Shown: positions 37,891-49,979 of the stretch, piece by piece
How positions within the stretch are numbered: the first letter of the stretch is position 1
Layout of the letters: each line of letters opens with the position of its first letter
Origin: Eudorina sp. 2006-703-Eu-15
Taxonomy: Eukaryota > Chlorophyta > Chlorophyceae > Chlamydomonadales > Volvocaceae
DNA: 64,000 nt
Direction: 5' to 3'
NCBI GenBank assembly: GCA_003117195.1
Contig: BDSI01000004.1
Location: 1,483,290 to 1,547,289, forward strand
Program-made: the position numbers and the translations under genes
The notes under the pieces: model-generated
What the model was told of the DNA's origin: nothing
The model's input: the letters and a program-made list of their open reading frames with translations, nothing else
The model's database searches: none

Positions 37891-40800
37891 TCAGAGCGCC
37901 ATCAGCAGCTTGACGTCGTCGATCCGCATCTGGCGGTTCTCCTCCGCGGACCGCCGGTCGAACGCCGCATTGGCCAGCTCGCGCTTGCGCTCCTGCGGCC
38001 GGGCGTGTTCCGTGAAGGAAGCAGCAGTGGCAGTGGCAGTGGCAGTGGCATCGACGTCAGGCAGCTGGTGGCTGGCAGTTAGCCGCACCACGACCCTGCC
38101 CTGCCATGCCCTGCGCCCCTGCCCCCGGAGCGCGTACCTTCATCGATGCAAAGACGACGTGTAGGCGATGCGGCACGTCCCCGCCCGCCACATCCCCACC
38201 TGCCACATCCCCACGCATGTGCAACAGCGCGGCTGCGACGACGGCCCGGCAGCCGGGTTTCGACAGGCTGGGCAGTTCCAGCAGTTTCAGCCAGCTTGCC
38301 AGGAAACCCGCGGGCGCTATGGGGACGCGGGACGCTGGTGCACTGCGCACACGGCAGTGCGCGGCCCGGCCGCTGCCCCGCCCTGCTTCGCGCTCTCCGC
38401 GCCGGTGCTGTTCCTCTTCACATCCTCACATCCTCAAGAGCGAGACCGGGACCCACCTGCAGCAGCAGCATGCGCTCCTCGATGGTGTCCGCCGCAACGT
38501 ACCGGTACACCTGACGGCGGGGGAAAGGGGGTGGAGGCGTGGAGAGGGGGAGGAGGGGTGATTATTTAAGCGAGGGGAAGGGGGGAAGTCGGGGAGAGAA
38601 GGAGGAGAGGTGTTCGGTCGACTGAGGAAGAGGGGGACGTGAAGGCCCAGTCGTGGCCGGTCCTCTGCCCTCCTCTCCCCGTGGCTGCTCCCGCTCACCT
38701 CAACGTCACGTGTCTGGCCCAGGCGGTGCACCCGGTCCTGCGGGGGCAAGGCGGGGCGGAGAACAGGCCAGGGGGCTGGTTCCATAGGCCAGGGGGCTGG
38801 TTCCATAGGCCAGGGGGCTGGCTGGAGTTCGGGTGAGGGGGCTGGCTGGAGTTCGGGTGAGGGGGCTGGTTGGAGTTAGGGTGAGGTGTCACGGTGTGCG
38901 GCGGTGGGGTGTTGGGGTCCGAAGACGCAGAGAAACGCACGTCAAGTCTTGGGGCTTCATGCCCGATGCCGTCTGGGTTCGGGCCACGCCGCGCAGCTCC
39001 CCCACATATGGCAGACAATTGTAATTGGTTCGTCCTTCTAGGCCGCCGGCCCACCCCACCGACCATTGCCTGCTCCTCCACTGACGGGTTCCACCAGGGG
39101 TCCAACAGGTGCACGTGGCTGAGGTCGAGGGCCGGGGTGGCGGGGTACGGGCCGGGTTGGCGGGTCGGGGGCCGGGGTCAGTGGAGAAGGCAACGTGAGA
39201 TGAAACACTCAAAGAGTGGGGCGTGGGGCTAAAATGAAAAACACCAAACCCCCAAACCGATCCGGGCACACCCAGTGGGTGGGGCGGTGGCCCCCTCTCA
39301 CGAATGGGTGGATAGGGGGGAGGGCTGAATGGGGATGGGGCCAGGAGGCGGGAGAGCAGGGTCATGTCGGTCAGCAGCGCGGCACCCGCGAGTGCAGGGG
39401 GTTCAACCCCGTATTTGTGCGGGACGGGAGGCCCACCACCCACCACCCACGACCGTACCCCGCACCCCGCCTCACTTGGCTGCCGTCAAGTTCATACCGA
39501 CGCCGCCGGCCTTGAGGCTCACCTGCAACACATCCATCAGGGCAAGCCATACTGGATGATGGGTCGGGGGGCAGGGCAGCTGCCGTCCTGGTGGTCATGC
39601 GCACGCCCGCGGCCCTGGCGCTGCCGCGCTTGGGCGGTGGACGTCAGCCATATCCACGAATGGTGGGTGCAACGGCAAGGCAATGGAAGCCAGGGAAGGC
39701 CGGACAGGTGCACGGTACAAATGAGACGGCCCCACATTGCCCAGCTTGAGGTGCCGTGAGCCGTCCACCCACCCAAGCAGGCAAGTACCCACCCTCCCAC
39801 GCACCCACCCACCCACCAGGAAGACCACGGGGCTGCCCGCCTCGCGCCGGGCGAATTCGCGCACCATGTCCGCCCGCGCCTTGGCGGGGGTGGACCCGTC
39901 CAGCCGTACGTACGGCAGCCCAGACGCGTCCAGCGCCTTGCCCACCAGGTTCAACATGCCTGCGGGCGTGCGGGGTGACAGGGGGCAGCGCGTGGGGCGT
40001 CTTGAGCTTCTCCCTTGGGTAACTAACAAGGCGGACCCAGGCAGGTGCTACTTCGCCGTGATCAAGGGGTGCTCCAGGGTTGGTTCTGGCTTCTGGGGTT
40101 GGTAGCTCATGAGGTTCTGCGCGACTCGCTGTCGCGCGCTCCGCAGCCGGCTACACACGGCCGCACGCGCCCTCGCCGACAGTCCGCGCGAACGTTTTCT
40201 TCGGCAGCGGACCAGGCACCTGGCGGCTCTTGGGAGGTTGCGGTGCCAATGCCTGGGCGTACCGGCACGGCTGCGGTCCGCCACGCTCACCGGTGAACTG
40301 GGAGAAGACCACGGACTTGGTGGGCCCGTTGCCGTCCGCGGGCGGCTGGGCCGCAGTGGCGCGGAGCGTCTGCATCAGGGCCGCCACCTTGGCCGAGGCG
40401 GACAGCGGGTCGTCCACGTCCGTGCCGGCCTGGGAGGGCAGAGGTGAGAGGTCAGAGGTGGGAGTAGGAACTGGGTGGACTGACTGAAGCTGCGCTACTG
40501 CCACTGCCCGCGCAGAGGTCCGATCGAAATGGAATGGGCGCCCTGCAGCTAGAGGTGTGGGTCAGGGTGTGTAGCGAAGGAACCCGTCGGGGGCTAGGGC
40601 GTGTTGGGCGTCGATCGAGGAGCGTTGCGGCGTCCCTAGTCAACAGCGGCTGGACCACGGGCCGGTATCGGGGGCCCCTCGTGCCCCTTCGTAATCGCCC
40701 ACGGGCGTCGTCGCTCACCCACGGGCCGGTTCCGCGGGTCCTATGCCTCCTCGGCGCACTCTTCGCATTTTCATCGCTCCTACTCAGTCGCCTCACCCTT

Positions 40801-43800
40801 TGCCGGACTGTGATGCGCTAACCCCCTGACTGAACCCCCCTATCCCACACACCCAGCAGACCCAGCCAACGGCGCATCGTCCAGTTGCGACACAGAACCG
40901 CCACTCCGCCGGGCCCGCCGCAGCCCTACCTGGGTCAGGTCGGGGGCTGCGTCCGGCGGCATATCGACGAGGCCGGCCATGGAGATCTGTCGGGCCGGGA
41001 GGCGAGGGCATGCCGGGGTTGGCAACTTGATTGGTCGCATGCGCAGCGGGGTAGCTCCACGACTGCCAGTAGCCACGGTACCGCAACCGGCCCGGCCCGG
41101 CCCGGCCCCCTCCGAAACCATCCCAGCAACATCGAACCAGCCACAAGGACATCGCCTTCGCGCCCCAGTCAACTGACAACGGACAACTGTCAAATGACAC
41201 CCGCCGCACTGAGCTGCCGTGCGGTGGCGGCGGAGGCATACCCGAGCGACAGGAGGAGAAGGGAGTCGTGCACCGACGAGTTACCGCCGAGGGCCCAACG
41301 CCGTTGGCTGTTGATGGCTGGTAATGGCCGTTGTAGGGCTTGCATACACTAGACACTAGGGCGACTCCTGCCCCACAGGGTGCACACATCCTGGGACACC
41401 AGCAGCCTCACCGTCGCGCGGCACAGGGGGCAGGCGGCGTTGGGGTTCCGGACAATCACGTTCTCGATGCACCTGCGTCGCCCCACCAGCACGCGGGCGA
41501 CAGCGAAAGAGAGAGAGGCGGGAGGGCCGCACAGAGGGTTACATCCTCAAATGGGAAACAACGGGGTCGCGAAGTGCGGACAGCTGATTCACGTGCAAGG
41601 CGCCTGACCATGGGGGAAGACGCTCGTCAAGGCCTTGCTAAACCGCAGCTTTCCAATCCCCCCAAAGAAAGAGACACCCGTCCCCCCTTCGCTGTGCTGG
41701 CAGTGTCTGGGAACAGAGCCAGCCAGCCTCCCGCCCGATCCCGCGCGACTCACGGTTTGCAGAAGATGTGGCGGCACCGGGTGATGCAGGCCGTCTGGTT
41801 CAGCGTCTCCAGGCAGATGGGGCAGTCGTCCTGCGGCACGGCGGGCGGTTCCCGGGGAAGGGGTTTGCGGTCCATTGCCATTGGGGAGCCGGACGCACGC
41901 CGGCCCTCTGTGCAGATACCCAGGGTTCGTTTGGCCGGCCCCACAGCGCGCAGAGCCTTGGACCTCCGACAGGGTGGGTGGCTTGGGCTAACAGCCCTAT
42001 CGCCCCGCCCGCAGGCAGGCATGACCAAACGACAAACGGCAGCATACCGCGCCCCGACACGAAGCCGTGAACTTCAACATGCCAGCCACGCCCATTCCAA
42101 AACGTTCTGGCGTGCCAAGTGGGGATCCCCCTCACCTGCAACCCCGACGCCAGCAACCCCACCAGGCTCTTCCGCTCCTCCTCCGTGACCGCGCTCCCGG
42201 CGGTGGGCTGTCGCGCGGCGCCGGCGGACAGCGGCAGCGGGTCGCGGGGGCACAGGCAGCCCGCATCGGCCACCTGTGCGGGAGCAGCGGCGAGGCCGAG
42301 CGCCGGGGTGGGACGGGGTAAGGCGGCCAATGAAGCGGTGCTGCTGTTGTTGTTGCTTTCGATTTTGCTGTGGTGGTGATGACAAACAAAACAGTACAAG
42401 TCGTCGAATTAGCGGAAATAACCGCATCGTCGTACACTGTACGGCATGGTGCGTTACGATATAGCGCCGTACCTGCCGCAGCCGCAGGATGATCTCAAGC
42501 ACGCTCATGTAGTTCTCCATCAGGGTCTCCGACTGCAGCGCGTGGGCGATGACCTGCCGGGCCTGCAGTTCCAGGCTGCGGTCGCGATGGGAGAGGGAAA
42601 TACAATACCGGGAATTGGTGGACATAGTGCAGCTGAGCTGACTGCCAGAGCAATACGAGGTCTACGGAAGAGGGGAAAGGAAGCCGAGGGAAAAGTACAC
42701 ACCGGCGACGCATGCTGACGATGATAAGGTGCCGCTGGAAGCGGAAATCGCGGCTTGGCATGCGCGGGGCTGTGAAGGCGCCGCGATTCCCACATGCCCG
42801 GTCTTTCCGCACATTTCCGCTTGTGACCAGGCACCGGCACAAAACCGAGGCCGCCTGGGTTGCATCGGGTCGTGGGTCGGGTCGGGTCGGATTGGGTCGG
42901 TTGTAAACAACGACGTGCGGGTACACTACCGCGGTGACGGCGCCCGCGGGATGACTCACGCGTCGTACTTGACCCTGTCCTCCCGGGTGAGGTTGACGTT
43001 GACCATGTTGATGCTCTTGCGGGGCAGCGTCACCAGCGGCTTGCCGTTGATCTGGGCCGGACGGGCACGGCAGGGGCAGCAGTGGGGCAGGGGCAACCGT
43101 TGATCCCTTTGGGGTCCGCTGTAACGTTCCATTTATCCAGTGGGGTGACAGCTGCGGTAACCGACGTGAGGACGACGAGGACCGCAACTTGACATGCCCT
43201 CCGGATCCCCATAAAACTCGCAGGCAAACCTCTCCCACCTCCCCGCCGTTGAGAACCCAGGTGGGAAACGTAGCGCCCCACCTCCCCCTAATGTAAAACA
43301 AGACAGACACACCGCATAAGAACGCCTGCCCGGCCCCACCCGCCCCTCGGTGCGAGCTTCTGGGGCCACCACCGCCTCCTCCTAGCCCCTGCCCCGCCAA
43401 GGACCCCACGCCCCCAGCTCCCTGCCCATGTTTTCATTGTAACCCCCTGCCGCGCCAACGCCCCCTGCCCACCTGCAGGTTCTTGGTCCTCCTCATGGCG
43501 ATGGTGCCCATCAGCACCTGCAGCTTCTTGACGGCCCGTGGGTCACCCGCTTTGAGCGGCCGCTCCAGCACCCGGTTGAAGATGGACCGCTCCTGCAGCG
43601 GCTCCAGGGCCAGGAAGCACAGCAGCCCGTACAGGTCCACCAGGCGGTTCTGGATGGGGGTGCCGGTCACGGCCCACCTGCGGGGCGGCCCACCACGGGT
43701 CGCAAGGGGCACCATCAGTCCATCACTTCATCAGGAGTTCAGGACAGGCGGCGACGGCGGCGGCGGCGGCGGCGGCACGGCAGGTGATCAGCAGCAATGC

Positions 43801-46800
43801 GCATGTTCCGATGTGCGCGCCAGCAGCAGCGACCGTGTCGCTGCTCTTATGCGGCGGCGAATCGTGCCCTGGTCTCACGAGCAGGGCAGGGCAGGGCGTG
43901 TGCCTGTGTGGGGGTACCCTAGATACAAATACAAGCAGGTAGGAGGTGCCATCAGCCCCCGGCGCCCTTCCTTCTGGTCCTGTCCATGACCGCACCTGCG
44001 CTCCGCCTTCAGCTTGGCAGCCGCCTGGCTCCACTTGGCCTGGGGGTTCTTGATGGTGTGCGCCTGCGTGTGGGGAAGCGCCACCAGCCCACCACGCAAG
44101 TGGCCGTGCCAAGGGCTCCAGCCGCGAAGAGTCCCACATCGACCGTAAGGTGTCCCAAACCTCCGTCCCCTTTCATGCCTAGTCGTAATCCACGTTCCTA
44201 ATCACCCTACAACAGCTCCCATGAGGCTTTTCCGCCATGTCCACCTCTCCAGGGGCAGAGTAGCGGTAGAGCTGAGGTGACCTTACGCGCTGAACGGGAG
44301 GCGGCTGGCCCTTGGAAGGGGGCGCCCATCCCGAACCTCTCCCAGCCCCTTATGCCCGGCCCCATGCTGTGTGCTGTCGTACCTCGTCCAGTACGACCCG
44401 CAACCATTTGACTGACAGCAGCCCGCGACCGTCCGCCAGGTCAGCACCCAGCACGGAGTACGACGTGAGTACGACATCTTGGCTGGACAGGAAGTCGGCG
44501 GAGCGGGAGCGGTCGGGGCCATGGTACTGGTACACCTGGTGGGGCGTGTGGGGGCCGCAGCGATTTGGGTTTCTTTCTGACATGTTCGACGACTGTGACT
44601 AAAGGAGCTCCACAGCTAAGGACAGCCCGCTGGGCGTCGCACCTTGAGGTTCCCAGCCGTGTGCTCCTGGATCTGCATGGCCCAGTTGGACATCACGGAG
44701 ACGGGGCAGACGATGAGGGTGCAGCGGGGCCCGTCGGCGCGCGGCGGCTGCGGCGGCGGGTCGGCGGCGGCGGACGCACCCGCGGCTGAGGTGGACGCGC
44801 CCGCGGCGCTGGCGGCCGAGGCTCCGGCGTTCGTCTGTTTCGACCCGCGGGCAGGGAGGGGCCGCGACGGGTGGCAGTCTCAGACGACGGTACTCTTAAC
44901 TTTATCGCAACGGTGCAGATGGAGCTCGCAGTGAACAGAAGGCAGCATGTGGGAACGCTACAGTCACAGCACAGATGGCCCCCTAGGCTCAGGACAAGTC
45001 ATGCCGGCCGCCGCAGCCAGCTCTGTGCCCACCCAACATGTGTACGTGTCCTCAGCCAAAATTATCTTGTCTCGGAAGTTTTCGCCACTAGGCAGTGCCT
45101 CCAGCCTCACCTTGCGGCGTTTTGCTGCGGGTGCGCCCTCCAAGGCGCCGTCGGCGTTTTCCGAGGCTTTGCCCTTGCCGCGTCCCTTGCCCTTCTCGGC
45201 CGTTGCTGCCGGCGCTGGCGCCGCGGCAGCTGTCTCGGTCGCCGCCGGGCCGTCCTCCGCCACCAGGCTGATCATCTGGGTCGGCGGCAGCTGCACACCC
45301 GGTCGGTTTGTGGCTATCAGCGATATGACGGTGAGCGTCTTGCCTGCAGTAGCGGAGAGCGGGCGCGCAATCGGACTGAGCCCTTCAGAGCCGGGCCGCA
45401 GCAACAACCAATGTGCGCTAGTCCGCTGATCGCTGTTGCCAAGGGCGGCCGTTTGCTAAGGCACCGTTTGAAGATCGCGCGCGTCCCCGGAACGGTGAAT
45501 TCGGGACTTGGCGGCTAAGCAGGGAAGGGTGCAATCCGATTGGGCGGACTGTGTAATGGGGACCTGCGCGACTGTCAACGGGTGCACCTTGTCCCGCCCT
45601 CGCGCTCGCACCTCTGCCGCGCGTACAAGGGGGATAACCAGAGAGCCCGCAACAAGGTGTTGTGCAGAGGCACGCGCGCGGCTGGAAAGGGCGTGGGCCG
45701 CAGCTTCGGCCGTCCGCCCGCAGGTTCGGCCCACCCTGTACTACAGCAGCACACGCGCCCCTTACCAAGGCCCATGTCATCCGCCAGGATGCCGCCCCTG
45801 TGGCGAGGGCGGTGCGGGACAGACACACACGCGAGCGGGCAACGTTTTGGGCGCTACTCGGCCCCTGCATGTCACGCACTCCTGTTCTGCCTGCCTAAGC
45901 AACACACGCGAGCGGGTTTGTCATTGTTCACACGCGAGCGGCAGTAACGTCCAGCACGCCGCCATCCTCCCGTGCCTAGCCGCCGATGCAACCGCGCGCG
46001 ACCCCACGCTCATGGCAGATTTGAACGAAAGCTGAACGAACGCGTGAGGTGAGTGCATGCCTAGACCTAGGCCAACCCTCGTTATGCCTAGACCTAGGCC
46101 AACCCTCGTTATGCCTAGACCTAGGCCAACCCTCGTTATGCCTAGACCTAGGCCAACCCTCGTTATGCCTAGACCTAGGCCAACCCTCGCTATGCCTAGA
46201 CCTAGGCCAACCCTCGCTATGCCTAGACCTAGGCCAACCCTCGCTATGCCTAGACCTAGGCCAACCCTCGCTATGCCTAGACCTAGGCCAACCCTCGCTA
46301 TGCCTAGACCTAGGCCAACCCTCGCTATGCCTAGACCTAGGCCAACCCTCGCTATGCCTAGACCTAGGCCAACCCTCGCTATGCCTAGACCTAGGCCAAC
46401 CCTCGCTATGCCTAGACCTAGGCCAACCCTCGCTATGCCTAGACCTAGGCCAACCCTCGTTATGCCTAGACCTAGGCCAACCCTCGCTGGAACGGGTTAA
46501 CCACCTGGGCTTCCTTCCGCACACACATGCTCGTGGTGCGCTTACCTCAGAGGCGCCGGTCGCTGCAGGACCGCGAAGTTCGTAAGCGTGTTCACGTAGC
46601 GCACGCCGCCACCGCCCCGCTGCTGCTGCGCCTCCCAAAAGGGCGGCAAGCCGGCGCCGTTCTCCCGCCCAACCATCCACGCCAGGGCTACTCGCTGGTG
46701 CGGGTACATCCGCGACAGGACCTGCGCGGCAAGGATGCCCCGGGGCATGTTTCCTTTTGAGTCCGGCGGCCATGCCCATCTAGCCCTGTTGAGGTGTCGT

Positions 46801-48645
46801 ACACGCCGTACACACCGTGCACGCTGCACAACAAGGGCGCCAACGCCCAGCTTACCTCTGTGTCAGGATCCATGGCGGGGTGCAGAGCCCCGGTGGCGTG
46901 GACCTCTGAGGGTACGACAGGGCACGAACCGGCACCTCCTGGGTTGCAGACATTCAGACATGCCTTCTTAACAAGGTTAGTAAGGCAGCTAGCTGGCCCC
47001 GTTGGATCGCCTGGTCGGGACTGAGGGTCCACCGTGTAACGGTTGCAAGGCACCTGATTGCGGCACCGCCGGGCAAAGGCATCCGTACATACGCCCTGAT
47101 CCGTAATCGCAAACTACAAAACCCACATCAGGACCCACCATCGAACATGCGCTCCAGCGACGTGTCCAGCTCGGACTGCGTCAACGTCCGGACGCCCGCC
47201 GCGGCCGCCTGGCCTGTGCCCCCCATCCCGTCGCCCCGACCCCGGGTCACCACGATGCCACCGCCCCGCAGGCGCTGTGTGACCGTGGTCGCATCACCGG
47301 GCGGAGAGAAGAAGAGCAGGTCGATGGGCATTGTGTACGCCCCCTTGGCTCCTTGGACCACACCTGCGGGCGGGTGATTCCACATCAGGGCAACCAGCGC
47401 AGGCGCGAAGATGGGCGAATGGCCTGCTCGCGGGAGAAGGCGTTGGCGGGGACTGAGGGGCGCTGCATTAGCTTCGGGTCGCGGTCAGGGGCGGCGGCGG
47501 GCCGCTGACGTGGATGGGAGCATTGACCGCGATCGAGCAGAGACCGGGCGCCTCAGAAAGATACGTGGTAATCGCGGAGAGCGGACGCGAGCGGGGTATG
47601 GCTGTGGTGAAGGTATTCATGACGCGGCAAGGACGGAGTGAGATGGGCATCACAGGGAGTGGGGGAGGCATCAGAGGGAGTGGGGCAGGCATCAGCGAGC
47701 CCCTCACCTTCTATGCGCAGCTGTCCTCGGTCGATCAGCGGAGACATCTGGGGCGACGGAAAGGGTGCAGGGCACCGCACCAAGGAATCCCGGGGGCGGC
47801 GTCACGCGGGAACGAGATCGGAAGTCAACAGTTGACAGCGGCCAGGAAATGCACTAGCCGTGATGCCGTAAACATCCGCTCGTTTGAAGGCAACTACGCT
47901 CCATGCTCTAGTTCTCCAAGCGCCGAGAACTTACAACAGCTGCCTGCTCGCGCCCGATGTGCCCGATCTTCTCGCCACGCACGTTGTCGACCCTGATCGC
48001 CCTGCAAGATTCAGTGCGCCCCTCCATAATTGCACCAAAATACGTTACGGGTATATGTGCTGTGTCTTTTAGCGCGTTGGCCCCTGGGCAGTGCACGCAC
48101 ACGTACCATCTGTCAAAAGGGTTGTTGGGTTCTCTAATAAGAAGCACCATCTGCGGATGCGCCCGTCAGGAATCGTCAGTCACAGCTTGCACACCGTGCG
48201 CAGCACGCCAAGCACGCAGCTACGCCGCGCACCTCATCCTTACTGGCCTCTCCATTGTAATAGCGTACTCCGACAACTTTTGTCCGGAAAGATCCCATCA
48301 GTTCCATGGTATCGTTGGCTTCTTCAAGACCGGCATCGTCATCCTGCCGTGAAGGAAAGCCCGCAGCCAACAAGGAATATTGCACAACCATATGCAAATT
48401 TTGCGATGCATGATTTGTTACATCACTGGTATTCTCATCTGCAAATGTATTCTCGCGGCGAGACAGGCAGGGCTAAGAGGTTCCGGCACTACGACAACAG
48501 TTTGCAGGCGTAATAATCCCCTTATTTCAGCTTTAGGCTATGGAACTGAAAATGGTATCGGTCTGTTTACCTGTGTGTCCTCCACCACCGGAGGCGCCTG
48601 TGAGGGACCGGCCCCCGGGGAGGGCTGCACGTGAGCCCTTTGCAT
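37891..48645 (-). CDS. HIRAN-SNF2-RING helicase (HLTF/Rad5 class), complete, 27 exons
   Basis: DNA-damage-tolerance translocase and ubiquitin ligase (PCNA polyubiquitination, fork remodelling) by family. Exons: 48571-48645, 48233-48343, 48107-48150, 47935-48001, 47708-47747, 47139-47363, 46856-46905, 46546-46721, 45766-45797, 45111-45343, 44643-44834, 44383-44535, 43996-44063, 43473-43677, 42960-43051, 42473-42575, 42136-42273, 41754-41830, 41412-41472, 40930-40986, 40291-40429, 39817-39959, 39476-39522, 39064-39118, 38699-38737, 38457-38510 and 37891-37992; 925 residues. HIRAN is at about 37-135 (VVGVRYYNGEAS, EPNNPFDRWAIRVDNV). The SNF2 core has GGILADDMGLGKT, TLIVCPVSVMSNW, DEAH split between exons, and AVTGTPIQNRL. 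A complete C3HC4 RING is at about 671-713 (CPIC...CRHIFCKPC...CPLC). The C-terminal helicase lobe has FSQFT, KAGGVGMNLT and RVHRLGQTR. A low-complexity insert separates motifs I and Ia. The 25-codon first exon is the least certain. Confidence 0.94.
38758..38885. repeat. Compound tandem repeat (21-bp then 24-bp units)
   Basis: About 2.5 copies of GGCCAGGGGGCTGGTTCCAT followed by about three copies of GGGGGCTGGCTGGAGTTCGG-type units, in the helicase intron 38738-39063. The two units share a GGGGGCTGG core. Confidence 0.85.
45825..45943. repeat. Repeat-flanked dispersed motif (intron copy 3)
   Basis: ACACACGCGAGCGGG at 45825-45839 recurs at 45902-45916 and, slightly shortened, at about 45930-45942. 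Between the first two lies a core at 45880-45902 (TCCTGTTCTGCCTGCCTAAG) matching the motifs at 1131 and 11880. All of it lies in the helicase intron 45798-46545. Confidence 0.85.
46057..46488. repeat. 27-bp minisatellite, 16 copies
   Basis: Unit ATGCCTAGACCTAGGCCAAC followed by CCTCGYT. Copies differ only at one C/T site, in the order four T, ten C, one T, one C. Because 27 is a multiple of three, open frames run through on both strands (MPRPRPTLV or SEGWPRSRH units), but the array lies in the helicase intron 45798-46545 and is not coding. Confidence 0.97.
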
Positions 48646-48992
48646 GTTTGCCAAACCCAAAACTTTTGGTAGCGTTATGGCAGCTTTGCAAGTGTGAGTT
48701 TCAACCGGAAGACTGACAGTTTCACCGCTAAAATGTGGGCAGTGGTTTCGGAGGATAGCAGGAATCAGTTGGTTGCGGTCGCTTACTCGGCGGTGATTCC
48801 AAAGGTTTTCTACATAAAAGATAGCCCTCCATCTCTCGAGCGTTGTTGCAGGACACTAGATACATACTGTGCCTTGGGACTTTTTGCGTAGGCCCTTGAG
48901 CTTCAGGATACTTTCGCCGTTCATTACGTTGGAAGAAGGCATACGTTCTGAGGCCTGTACGCTTGTGAAATCTTTCGTTGAGCACGTCCGCG
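48646..48992. promoter_or_regulatory. Compact divergent promoter, helicase / PH1
   Basis: Only 347 bp separate the two start codons, so 5' UTRs and core promoters of both genes must be packed here. No TATA-type or other specific element could be named. Confidence 0.55.
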
Positions 48993-49979
48993 ATGCAGGC
49001 GCTGTGGGGCCGGAGCCCCAAAAACACGTATGGTGGAGTGGAGTATTGGCATACGCCTGAGCGATGTGGATGGCTCCAGAAACAAGGTAAATGCGCTGGT
49101 GAACCCTAACCTTCTGGGCGTCTGAATCTTTTCGGAAGCCTTTCTGAAATTGCGTACCAACCGTGCGCATTAATTCCTCAGGAGAATACATTAAGACTTG
49201 GCGACGGAGGTAGGTGGAGCTGTTGTTGTGCCTGGAGTATCGCCCCGGTTACTGTTAACCGGGACTGCTGTCACACCAGGTGGTTTGTTATGAAGCAAGG
49301 CAAGATTTTCTGGTTCAAGAGTGACGTGGTGACGCCAGACTCTGTACCGCGTGGTGTTATTGACGTGAGTCGCTAGCGGGTTGGAAGGGGGCAGGATGGC
49401 GCAGGCGTTCATGCACCCACACAACCCTGGCATCTGCACTCCCCCAGCCCTACAGCAATCAAACACAGCATGCTGGGGCGGCGCCCATTACAGATTAACC
49501 TTATCTGTTTCCGGGCTGCGATGCGATGCCGATAGGTGAACAAGTGCTTGTCCATCAAGGGGGCTGAGGACACCCTGAACAAGGCTAACGCGTTCGAGAT
49601 CTCGACACATTCCGAGAGCATGTACTTCATTGCTGACACGGACAAAGAAAAGGAGGACTGGATCAATGCCATCGGGCGCGCCATAGTCAAGCACTCCCGC
49701 AGGTACGTAAATAGAACCGATCACTACCGACTCACTCGAGCGCAGGGCTTCTTGCATCTTCCTGACTGACTCCTGAGGTAGCCACGGCACTGGCAGGGGA
49801 GGGCTGATGTGGCGATGAACGCATAGAAGTCATCTCTTACTGTGCTGTCAGTGGAACAGATCTGCTCTGCTCAGGTTCCGACCTTCGCACGTGGACAGTG
49901 AGATCCACGTGGTTACGCGGTTGCATGTGTGTCCCTCAGCATGCTGGAGCACGATCGTCCGGACTACACCAACACCTAG
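48993..49979 (+). CDS. PH1: PH1-type pleckstrin-homology domain protein
   Basis: Small lipid-binding protein consisting of little but one PH domain. Exons 48993-49086, 49182-49209, 49280-49364, 49536-49702 and 49940-49979 join in phase to 137 residues; Arabidopsis PH1 is of similar length. The start MQALWGRSPK leads to YGGVEYWHTPERCGWLQKQG, then EYIKTWRRRWFVMKQGKIF, SVPRGVID, KGAEDTLNKANAFEISTHSE, YFIADTDKEKEDWINAIGR and the short tail DYTNT. The Trp of EKEDWINAIGR is the conserved C-terminal helix residue, and the basic KQG...KTWRRRW loop is the phosphoinositide-binding site of the fold. The plant protein localises to late endosomes with PI3P; that role here is an inference. A 28-nt second exon explains why the gene is easy to miss. 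Confidence 0.93.

Noticed and set aside
46049..46585. 178-codon plus and 267-codon minus ORFs in the 27-bp array; also considered as a CRISPR-like array
   Set aside because: Head-to-tail minisatellite copies with no spacers, inside an intron of the helicase gene.
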